Below are positions 57,309-64,000 of a stretch of 64,000 bases of DNA, one piece after another. Every line of letters starts with the position of its first letter. Position 1 is the first letter of the stretch. The notes beneath the pieces were generated by a model. That model was not told the origin of the DNA and did not search any database. It saw only the letters and a list, made by a program, of their open reading frames with translations. A program made the translations under genes and the position numbers. Source of the stretch: Celeribacter marinus (GTDB taxonomy: Bacteria > Pseudomonadota > Alphaproteobacteria > Rhodobacterales > Rhodobacteraceae). The stretch lies in contig NZ_CP012023.1 of NCBI RefSeq assembly GCF_001308265.1, forward strand, positions 2,308,932 to 2,372,931. Reading direction: 5' to 3'.

Positions 57309-57614
57309 TTACCCTTTCATCACGTTGACGTCTTCGACGTCGATCGTGCCGCGATTGCGGAAGAAGCCGACGAGAATGGCCAAACCAATCGCAGCCTCGG
57401 CGGCGGCGACAGTCAGAACCAACATCGTAAAGATTTGCCCAACAAGATCCCCCGCAAAGGAGGAGAAGGCGACAAGGTTGATGTTGACCGATAACAAGAT
57501 CATCTCAATAGACATCAAAATGATAATGACGTTTTTCCGGTTCAAAAAGAGACCGAAAATCCCGATCACAAACAGCGCACCTGCGACTGCCAGATAATGT
57601 TCAAGTCCGACCAT
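57309..57614 (-). CDS. nuoK: NADH dehydrogenase subunit K
   Basis: 101 residues, three helices, with the buried glutamates of the proton path in [11 protein letters not shown] and [13 protein letters not shown]. It lies 95 bases after nuoJ; no extra gene is seen in that gap. Confidence 0.97.
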   Translation of the reverse strand: MVGLEHYLAVAGALFVIGIFGLFLNRKNVIIILMSIEMILLSVNINLVAFSSFAGDLVGQIFTMLVLTVAAAEAAIGLAILVGFFRNRGTIDVEDVNVMKG

Positions 57615-57709
57615 GTCGTCCCTCAGTTCTTTACTTGCGCCACACAGTGGTGGCTTTGGCTCAAAGCGACTTTAGCATCGCCCCATATTCATAGTCTGGG
57701 TCAGTCGGC

Positions 57710-58318
57710 CTAAAGCCCCTGCCCCGGTTTCACGTCTTTTAGTTCCATCGCCTTGGCCGGGTCGCGGTGCATCTGGGCCAGAACGTTCTGGCGTTTGACG
57801 TCTGTGCGGTGGCGCAAGGTCAATACGATTGCACCGATCATAGCAACCAACAGGATCAGGCCTGACAGTTGGAACAGCATCAGATAATCGTCATACATCA
57901 ACTGACCCAAAGCGGCCGTGTTGTGGACATCGTCAGGTGTGATTGCCCCGCGCAACGCCTGTGCGCCATCGGCCGCGTGCCAATCGCCAAAGGCAATCCC
58001 GAATTGAAGCAGGACAACAATGGCCATCAAAATGGCAAAGGGTAGATACTGCGCCATTCCCGCCTTGAGCTCGGCAAAATCAACATCGAGCATCATGACG
58101 ACAAACAAGAACAAAACCATCACCGCCCCCACGTAGACGATGATCAACAGCATCGCGACGAACTCCGCGCCCAAGAGCACAAAGAGGCCGGATGCCGACA
58201 AAAACGTTAAGATCAACCACAGCACCGAGTGAACGGGATTGCGCGCCACAACCGTGAACAGCGCCCCCGTCAGCATCAGGATGGCAAAACAATAGAATGC
58301 GAAATCAACGACAGTCAT
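57710..58318 (-). CDS. nuoJ: NADH dehydrogenase subunit J
   Basis: 202 residues, five helices, with the conserved third helix [20 protein letters not shown]. The C-terminus is hydrophilic. The start overlaps the CMD-like gene stop (ATGA). Confidence 0.95.
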   Translation of the reverse strand: MTVVDFAFYCFAILMLTGALFTVVARNPVHSVLWLILTFLSASGLFVLLGAEFVAMLLIIVYVGAVMVLFLFVVMMLDVDFAELKAGMAQYLPFAILMAIVVLLQFGIAFGDWHAADGAQALRGAITPDDVHNTAALGQLMYDDYLMLFQLSGLILLVAMIGAIVLTLRHRTDVKRQNVLAQMHRDPAKAMELKDVKPGQGL

Positions 58319-58722
58319 TCACTGTCCTCCTGCTGTTCGGCGAACACTTCGTTGGCGAAGTCGAGCGCTTTAGACATAGCGGGCAAGCCGCCGAGCATTG
58401 ACATTTGATAGATCACTTCCGCGACCTCTTTTTGTGTGGCACCCGCCTCGAGTGCGTGGCGCACGGTCATTTTAAATGGCGCTTCGGCCTGCACGCCTTG
58501 GGCGGTGAGGCCCGCGAGCACGACCAAAAGCCGCGTTTTGGCATCGAGACCGTCTTTGTTGAACGCGTTGCCCCAGATCATGTCCATGTACTCTTTGGTC
58601 ATGGAGGGGAACATTTTGTCAAAACCCGCCGGCGAGAATGTCGCCATCGACGGATTGATCTCAGCGGCCATTTTCTGGCCCTGTTCCATCATCTGTCCAA
58701 AGAGTTTTGAAAAGTCGGTCAT
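58315..58722 (-). CDS. carboxymuconolactone-decarboxylase-like protein inside the nuo operon
   Basis: 135 residues. The CMD/AhpD-type helical pattern is seen in [21 protein letters not shown] and [21 protein letters not shown]. The redox C-x-x-C of AhpD is absent. Proteins like this occur at the same place in nuo operons of related bacteria. A link to complex I is likely from position, but its activity is unknown. The ATG at 58722 follows a TTG codon. Confidence 0.82.
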   Translation of the reverse strand: MTDFSKLFGQMMEQGQKMAAEINPSMATFSPAGFDKMFPSMTKEYMDMIWGNAFNKDGLDAKTRLLVVLAGLTAQGVQAEAPFKMTVRHALEAGATQKEVAEVIYQMSMLGGLPAMSKALDFANEVFAEQQEDSE

Positions 58723-58752
58723 CAAAGAATACTCGGTCCTGTTGTTGTGATC

Positions 58753-59244
58753 TTAGCGATATGGCGCGTCGAGTTCGAGGTTGCGGGCAATTTCAGCTTC
58801 CCACCGTGCGCCGTTATCCAAAAGCTTGTCCTTGTCGTAGAACAGCTCCTCGCGCGATTCAGTGGCAAACTCAAAGTTCGGGCCTTCGACGATCGCATCC
58901 ACGGGACAGGCTTCTTGGCAAAATCCGCAATAGATGCATTTCGTCATATCAATATCATAGCGCGTGGTGCGGCGGGATCCGTCATCGCGCGGTTCCGCGT
59001 CGATGGTGATCGCCTGCGCGGGGCAAATCGCCTCGCACAATTTGCACGCGATACAGCGCTCTTCGCCATTGGGATACCGGCGCAACGCATGTTCGCCACG
59101 AAAACGCGGGCTGAGTGGCCCCTTTTCGTGCGGATAATTGATCGTCACCTTGGGTGAAAAGAAATACCGCAACCCAATGCGAAAGCCCGCAATGATATCC
59201 GTCATCAAGAAGTATTTCGCGGCGCGGGTATAATCCATAGCCAT
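58753..59244 (-). CDS. nuoI: NADH dehydrogenase subunit I
   Basis: 163 residues. It carries two [4Fe-4S] clusters of the connecting arm: [12 protein letters not shown] and [12 protein letters not shown]. The N-terminal amphipathic part ([21 protein letters not shown]) sits at the membrane. Three bases separate it from nuoH. Confidence 0.97.
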   Translation of the reverse strand: MAMDYTRAAKYFLMTDIIAGFRIGLRYFFSPKVTINYPHEKGPLSPRFRGEHALRRYPNGEERCIACKLCEAICPAQAITIDAEPRDDGSRRTTRYDIDMTKCIYCGFCQEACPVDAIVEGPNFEFATESREELFYDKDKLLDNGARWEAEIARNLELDAPYR

Positions 59245-59247
59245 GAC

Positions 59248-60288
59248 TTAGCCTCCAATCGCCCAGCGGGCATAGGCCCCACCGAACGCACCGTATTGAG
59301 CAAAGAATGCGACGAGTACGACCCAACCGAGTGACAGCGGCAAGAACACTTTCCAACCGATGCGCATCAACTGGTCATAGCGGTAGCGCGGTGTAATTGC
59401 CTTCACCATCGAGAAGATGAAGAAGAAGAACAGTATTTTGAGCACAAACCACAAGATGCCGTCAGGCAATCCCGGCACAGGGGACAACCAACCACCAAAG
59501 AAGAGCAAGGACACCAGCGCACACATCAACACCACAGCCATCAACTCGCCCATCATGAACAAGAGGAAGGGCGTGGAGGAGTATTCAACCTGATAGCCAG
59601 CCACCAATTCCGATTCCGCCTCAGGCAGATCGAACGGGGGGCGGTTTGTTTCGGCCAACGCAGAGATAAAGAACAACACAACCATGGGGAAGTGCGCGAC
59701 CCAGTACCAAGAGAAGATACCAAAACGGCCATCTTGCGCCGCAACGATCTGGCCAAAGTTCATTGAACCGGACGACAAAACGACACCGATAATGATCAAA
59801 CCAATCGAAACTTCGTAAGAAATCATCTGTGCGGCGGAGCGCAACGCACCAAGGAACGGGTATTTGGAGTTCGACGCCCAACCGCCCATGATCACGCCGT
59901 AGACCTCCAACGAGGACACAGCAAAGACATAGAGGATAGCCACGTTGAGATCGGCAATCACCCATCCGTCATTCCACGGGATCACGACCCAGGCGATACA
60001 GGCGGTCACGAATGAGATCATGGGGGCAAGGTAGAACACGAACTTGTCGGCCCCTGCAGGCACGACCACCTCTTTCACGATGTATTTGATGAAGTCCGCA
60101 AAGGACTGCAACAGACCGAACACGCCCACAATATTGGGGCCTTTGCGCATCTGGACAGCTGCCCAGATCTTACGGTCGCCATACATCAAGAAGGCGAGCG
60201 CTACGAATAGCGGCACCAGAACCAGCAGACATTGTCCGAGGATCAGGAGAGCTATCCCGAGATTTGTTGTCGTGAAAAATTCGACCAT
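59248..60288 (-). CDS. nuoH: NADH dehydrogenase subunit H
   Basis: 346 residues, eight helices, forming the quinone-chamber floor. Conserved loops are [37 protein letters not shown] and [16 protein letters not shown]. It follows the small lipoprotein gene by 11 bases. Confidence 0.97.
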   Translation of the reverse strand: MVEFFTTTNLGIALLILGQCLLVLVPLFVALAFLMYGDRKIWAAVQMRKGPNIVGVFGLLQSFADFIKYIVKEVVVPAGADKFVFYLAPMISFVTACIAWVVIPWNDGWVIADLNVAILYVFAVSSLEVYGVIMGGWASNSKYPFLGALRSAAQMISYEVSIGLIIIGVVLSSGSMNFGQIVAAQDGRFGIFSWYWVAHFPMVVLFFISALAETNRPPFDLPEAESELVAGYQVEYSSTPFLLFMMGELMAVVLMCALVSLLFFGGWLSPVPGLPDGILWFVLKILFFFFIFSMVKAITPRYRYDQLMRIGWKVFLPLSLGWVVLVAFFAQYGAFGGAYARWAIGG

Positions 60289-60299
60289 TTTTCAGCCTT

Positions 60300-60734
60300 T
60301 CACACCGTCGGTATCTTGTTGTCCCTACAGTTTGCAACGACGACTTCTGCGTCGATCGTTCGCAAACCTTCGGGGAGCGCTGACGAGATGGTGTAAACAG
60401 CATCCGCGCGCCAAATTCCACCCTCATATGCGACATTTGTGCGCACATGACGCGCAAATCCGAAACCACGGATCAGCGCATATTGAGCCGCTGCGCATTG
60501 TGCGTAGTCAGCCACCTCGTTTTTATCTTCCGTCCCCGTCATGGAGACGTGAAAATTCACCAGATCACCGTCCAAAAGGCGCGTATCCACGCCGCGGTAA
60601 ACCTTGTTGCTTTTCACCACACGATCACTCGTAGCAGTGCCATCTGTCGGGGCCACACACGCCCCAAGAAGCGCCGCAGCGGCAAGCGCCACGCCCGTTC
60701 CCGAAGTGCGATATGTGATCCCGTGGACAGTCAT
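60300..60734 (-). CDS. small lipoprotein between nuoG and nuoH
   Basis: 144 residues. The lipobox ALLGAC gives lipidated C26. The mature part has YAQCAAAQYALIRGFGFARHVRTN and a late cysteine (VVVANC), so a disulfide is possible. Its ATG overlaps the nuoG stop by one base (TAATG). Function unknown; the position within the complex I operon is conserved in appearance in related bacteria, but I cannot assign it to the complex. Confidence 0.6.
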   Translation of the reverse strand: MTVHGITYRTSGTGVALAAAALLGACVAPTDGTATSDRVVKSNKVYRGVDTRLLDGDLVNFHVSMTGTEDKNEVADYAQCAAAQYALIRGFGFARHVRTNVAYEGGIWRADAVYTISSALPEGLRTIDAEVVVANCRDNKIPTV

Positions 60735-62752
60735 TATTCAGCCGCCACATCTTGTGTTGTGCGCGCCTTGGCCCCCGCAGACAGTTCCGCCATCAAGGCG
60801 GACGCACGTGCAATCGGGTTGGTCAGATAGAAATCCTTCACCGCGTTTCTGAACTCTGCTTTCGCAGGTTTCTTGACGGCAATCGGGGTCCATGTGTTCT
60901 CCACCACCTGATCAACCTGCGCCAGATGCGGCACGGCTGCAATCAAATCACGGCGCAGTGCGGCAAGGCTATCAAACGCCAATGGCGCGCCAAGCTCGGC
61001 AGACAAGGCCCGCAAAATCGCCCAGTTCTCTTTCGCGTCACCCGGAGGGAAGGACGCACGAAGCGCAAGTTGTGGGCGGCCTTCTGTGTTAACGAACAAA
61101 CCGTTTTCCTCGGTGTAGGCGGCAGCCGGCAAGATCACATCAGCGCGGTGCGCGCCACGATCCCCGTGCGAGCCTTGGTAGACGACAAACACGCCATCAC
61201 CAATTTCAACTTCGTCCGCACCTAGATTATAAACGGCTTCAGCCCCATCGAGCGCCTTTGTCAGACCGCCCTGTGTGACCGCATCCACATCCATTGCGCC
61301 AACACGCGCCGCAGCTGTGTGCAAAATCATCAACTTGGATTTCGTCGCTTCGGCCATTTTCATTGCAAGCGACAAGACCGCCTCGCCATCTGCCTCAGTC
61401 AGGGCACCCTGACCCACGATGATCACGGAATTCGCGTCATCGACGGGACCGGCGGTGTGATCTGCCAACTCTTCGAGCGCGGCGCGGTCGGTGCCAACGT
61501 GGACATAGTCATAGGTCAGATCAACCGCTTCGCCGATCAGGCCGACTTTGGCGCCGTTCAACCATGCTTTGCGGATCCGTGCGTTGAGCACAGGCGATTC
61601 GTCACGCGGGTTGGTGCCGATCAACTGGATGTATTCGGCATCGTCGATATCCGCGATGGACGCCGTGCCAACATAACCGGAGCGGTTGCCCGCGGGCAGT
61701 TTCGCGCCATCGGTGCGGCATTCGACGCTTCCACCAAGACCCTCAACCAATTGTTTGAGCGCAAAAGACGCCTCAACAGGAACCAGATCCCCAATCAGAC
61801 CCGCAACCTTTTTGCCTTTGAGACCCGCCGCCGCCGCGTTGAGCGCCTCGGCCCATGTGGCTTTGCGCAGTTTGCCGTTTTCACGCACATATGGCGTATC
61901 AAGGCGCTGACGGCGCAAACCGTCCCACACAAAACGGGTCTTGTCGGAAATCCACTCTTCGTTCACGCCGTCATGGTTGAGCGGCAAAATGCGCATCACT
62001 TCACGGCCCTTGGTGTCGACACGGATGTTGGAGCCAAGCGCGTCCATCACGTCGATGGTCTCGGTCTTGGTCAATTCCCATGGACGCGCAGTAAAGGCGT
62101 AGGGTTTCGATGTCAGCGCCCCAACGGGACACAGATCAATGATATTGCCCTGAAGGTTCGATTTGAGCGTCTGGTCCAGATAGCTTGTAATTTCGCTGTC
62201 TTCGCCGCGCCCTGTTTGGCCCATCTGGGTGATACCCGCGACCTCGGAGGTGAAACGCACACAGCGCGTACACGAAATACAACGGGTCATGGCGGTGCCA
62301 ACCAGCGGACCAAGGTTCAATTCGGTCGACGCACGTTTGGGTTCGCGGTAGCGCGAGAAATCAACGCCGTACGCCATCGCTTGGTCTTGCAAATCGCATT
62401 CGCCGCCTTGGTCACAGATCGGACAATCCAGCGGGTGGTTGATGAGCAAGAACTCCATCACGCCCTCGCGGGCCTTTTTGACCATCGGCGAATTGGTTTT
62501 CACCACAGGCGGCTGACCCTCAGGGCCGGGGCGCATGTCTTTGACCTGCATCGCACAGCTTGCTGCGGGTTTGGGCGGACCGCCAACAACCTCTACGAGG
62601 CACATGCGGCAGTTGCCCGCAATCGAGAGGCGTTCGTGGTAGCAAAAACGGGGCACTTCGATGCCTGCAACTTCGCAAGCCTGAAGGATGGTCATCGCCG
62701 GATCGACCTCAACTTCGGTCCCGTCAATGATGATTTTGCGCTTGTCTGCCAT
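60734..62752 (-). CDS. nuoG: NADH dehydrogenase subunit G
   Basis: 672 residues. Iron-sulfur ligands: [2Fe-2S] C37, C48, C51, C66; the His-liganded cluster H106, C110, C113, C119; and CISCTRC (158-164) with the later LCPVGAL for the next [4Fe-4S]. The molybdopterin-like C-terminal part is shortened and has no cofactor site. The ATG at 62752 is preferred over a TTG two codons before. Confidence 0.97.
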   Translation of the reverse strand: MADKRKIIIDGTEVEVDPAMTILQACEVAGIEVPRFCYHERLSIAGNCRMCLVEVVGGPPKPAASCAMQVKDMRPGPEGQPPVVKTNSPMVKKAREGVMEFLLINHPLDCPICDQGGECDLQDQAMAYGVDFSRYREPKRASTELNLGPLVGTAMTRCISCTRCVRFTSEVAGITQMGQTGRGEDSEITSYLDQTLKSNLQGNIIDLCPVGALTSKPYAFTARPWELTKTETIDVMDALGSNIRVDTKGREVMRILPLNHDGVNEEWISDKTRFVWDGLRRQRLDTPYVRENGKLRKATWAEALNAAAAGLKGKKVAGLIGDLVPVEASFALKQLVEGLGGSVECRTDGAKLPAGNRSGYVGTASIADIDDAEYIQLIGTNPRDESPVLNARIRKAWLNGAKVGLIGEAVDLTYDYVHVGTDRAALEELADHTAGPVDDANSVIIVGQGALTEADGEAVLSLAMKMAEATKSKLMILHTAAARVGAMDVDAVTQGGLTKALDGAEAVYNLGADEVEIGDGVFVVYQGSHGDRGAHRADVILPAAAYTEENGLFVNTEGRPQLALRASFPPGDAKENWAILRALSAELGAPLAFDSLAALRRDLIAAVPHLAQVDQVVENTWTPIAVKKPAKAEFRNAVKDFYLTNPIARASALMAELSAGAKARTTQDVAAE

Positions 62753-62860
62753 AGTCAATCACCTGTTCTTCGCGGCCAATTGGGATCGTCCCGCCAGCCA
62801 GTTCAGACGCTTATGCGCCCAGTCTATTATCTGCGCTCGTGTCACCACGCGCGCTCATGT

Positions 62861-63277
62861 TCACTTCGCGCGCAACAGTGATCCAATCACACTGCCCTTC
62901 GCGATTTCCATCTCCCCCAAGGCACACAGCCCTGCGGATGTTGTCGGATCGACACCGCGTGCACGGGCATAATCTGCCCCTGCGGCGCGAATGCGGGCCT
63001 TTTCGTCTTTGCTTTTGACGTAGGCCTCGATCTGGTCGTTCGAATATCCCATCTCCGAGGCCACTGCCTTGAGCGTCCAAAGAAAGTTCAACCCTTTGAG
63101 CGTGCGGGCCGAAATCGTCGGGCATTCATCCGCAATCTCGATCGCAATCCCGACGAACAACATGTTGTTGTCGATCTCTTTGACACTCGATAGCGCCGGC
63201 AATGCCGATGCGGAAAGCGGCGCGACAAAAAACGCGGCGCTTAAGAGTGATGAGAGGACAACACGACACATGTTCAT
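62861..63277 (-). CDS. secreted DUF5333-like protein between nuoF and nuoG
   Basis: 138 residues with a signal peptide (SSLLSAAFFVAPLSASA) and two cysteines in the mature part (ADECPTISART; AGLCALGEMEIAKGSVIG). It is mostly helical. The pattern agrees with DUF5333 proteins of rhodobacterales nuo loci as I remember them. It lies 3 bases after nuoF and 108 before nuoG. Its role is unknown; it would act outside the cytoplasm, unlike its neighbours. Confidence 0.6.
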   Translation of the reverse strand: MNMCRVVLSSLLSAAFFVAPLSASALPALSSVKEIDNNMLFVGIAIEIADECPTISARTLKGLNFLWTLKAVASEMGYSNDQIEAYVKSKDEKARIRAAGADYARARGVDPTTSAGLCALGEMEIAKGSVIGSLLRAK

Positions 63278-63280
63278 ATC

Positions 63281-64000
63281 TTACTCCGCAGCCATCGCGC
63301 CGGACCGGCCCGATTTTTGGGTTTTGATACGGTCTTCGATTTCGTCGCGGAAGTTCTTGATCAAGCCTTGGATCGGCCACGCGGCAGCGTCACCGAGCGC
63401 ACAAATCGTGTGGCCCTCAACCTGCTTGGTCACGTCCCACAGCATGTCGATTTCCTCAAGATCCGCCTCGCCTTTGACCAGACGGTCCATGACCCGCATC
63501 ATCCACCCCGTACCTTCGCGACACGGCGTACACTGACCACAGCTCTCGTGTTTGTAGAACATCGATAGGCGGTGGATCGCTTTGATAATGTCGGTCGATT
63601 TGTCCATAACGATCACGGCAGCGGTGCCAAGGCCGGAGCCCAGTTCGCCGCGCAGGTAATCGAAATCCATGATCGCGTCTTTCATGTCCTCACCGCGCAC
63701 ACAGGGCACGGAGGAGCCACCGGGGATCACAGCTTTGAGGTTGTCCCAACCACCGCGAATACCTCCGCAATGCTTTTCAATCAGCTCTTCGAACGAGATC
63801 GACATTGCCTCTTCGACAACGCAGGGATTGTTGACGTGACCCGAAATCGCGAACAGTTTGGTACCCGCATTGTTGGGGCGACCAAAGCCCGCGAACCATT
63901 CAGGGCCACGGCGCAAAATCGTTGGGACAACCGCAATAGATTCCACGTTGTTCACAGTCGTCGGACAGCCATAAAGACCCGCCCCCGCAGGGAACGGCGG
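63281..64000 (-). CDS. nuoF: NADH dehydrogenase subunit F, partial (C-terminal part)
   Basis: The frame is open to the window edge and ends at 63281, giving the last 239 residues of the NADH/FMN subunit. The segment [20 protein letters not shown] leads in, and the N3 [4Fe-4S] ligands are in [16 protein letters not shown] with the fourth Cys in [16 protein letters not shown]. The NADH and FMN loops lie outside the window. Head of the visible nuo cluster. Confidence 0.97.
   Translation of the reverse strand, partial: PPFPAGAGLYGCPTTVNNVESIAVVPTILRRGPEWFAGFGRPNNAGTKLFAISGHVNNPCVVEEAMSISFEELIEKHCGGIRGGWDNLKAVIPGGSSVPCVRGEDMKDAIMDFDYLRGELGSGLGTAAVIVMDKSTDIIKAIHRLSMFYKHESCGQCTPCREGTGWMMRVMDRLVKGEADLEEIDMLWDVTKQVEGHTICALGDAAAWPIQGLIKNFRDEIEDRIKTQKSGRSGAMAAE

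Noticed and set aside
61319..62881. A 520-codon plus-strand open frame opposite nuoG
   Set aside because: nuoG is certain from its iron-sulfur motifs. The opposite frame is His/Arg-rich and without family features.
1..64000. CRISPR arrays, toxin-antitoxin pairs or known defence systems
   Set aside because: No regularly spaced repeats, Cas-like motifs or recognised defence families were seen.

Overview
The window looks like a chromosomal segment of a Rhodobacteraceae (Roseobacter-group) alphaproteobacterium. The pointers are a long nuo operon with accessory genes typical of that family (a DUF5333-like secreted protein, a small lipoprotein and a carboxymuconolactone-decarboxylase-like protein), a GapR/DUF2312 nucleoid protein, a DUF815 ATPase coupled to tatC-tatB, RNase J, a Hint-domain protein, and dense GC-rich coding DNA with ATGA/TGATG gene overlaps. 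The species cannot be fixed from the sequence alone.

Bases 1-7128 are a foreign, AT-richer, decayed integrated element. A tyrosine integrase lies against the CCA end of a tRNA-Thr(TGT), which is the usual attachment site. Beyond it, all on the minus strand, are an integrase terminator, a consensus sigma-70 promoter buried in palindromes, three small unknown genes, and a replicase-like gene. Two insertion sequences have damaged this operon. An IS407-type IS3 element (3530-4782, CTTG target duplication) sits at the junction of the third small gene and the replicase-like gene. An IS21-type element (518-3059) splits the replicase-like gene. The far end of the element lies outside the window.

Bases 7205-20200 are core-like. 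They hold gluconokinase, an orphan iron-type ABC permease, several unknowns (one with an HExxH motif), gapR, and a complete urease locus (ureDAB, an LprI-like gene, ureC, then ureEFG) on the minus strand. Two related plus-strand genes of unknown function separate ureC from ureE, and the second overlaps the ureC stop.

Bases 20200-48950 run mostly on the plus strand: pyrC-pyrE, dnaB (with a DnaA box upstream), alr-mlaE-mlaF, a PqiA-like protein, radA, cvpA, a methyltransferase, purF, an SDR, surE-pcm-nlpD-like, prfC and a DEAD-box helicase. Minus-strand islands carry a VOC protein, the DUF815-tatC-tatB-tatA cluster, an FbpC-like ATPase and an atypical SDR. Strong hairpin terminators mark many of the convergent junctions.

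Bases 49010-64000 form one long minus-strand cluster: nuoF (cut by the window edge), DUF5333-like, nuoG, lipoprotein, nuoH, nuoI, CMD-like, nuoJ, nuoK, nuoL, nuoM, nuoN, birA, coaX and rnj. Gaps are very short and many genes overlap, so complex I, biotin ligation, CoA synthesis and RNA processing may share transcripts.

No CRISPR array or recognisable defence system was seen. The best candidates for undescribed biology are the small-protein operon of the integrated element and the paralogous pair embedded in the urease locus.
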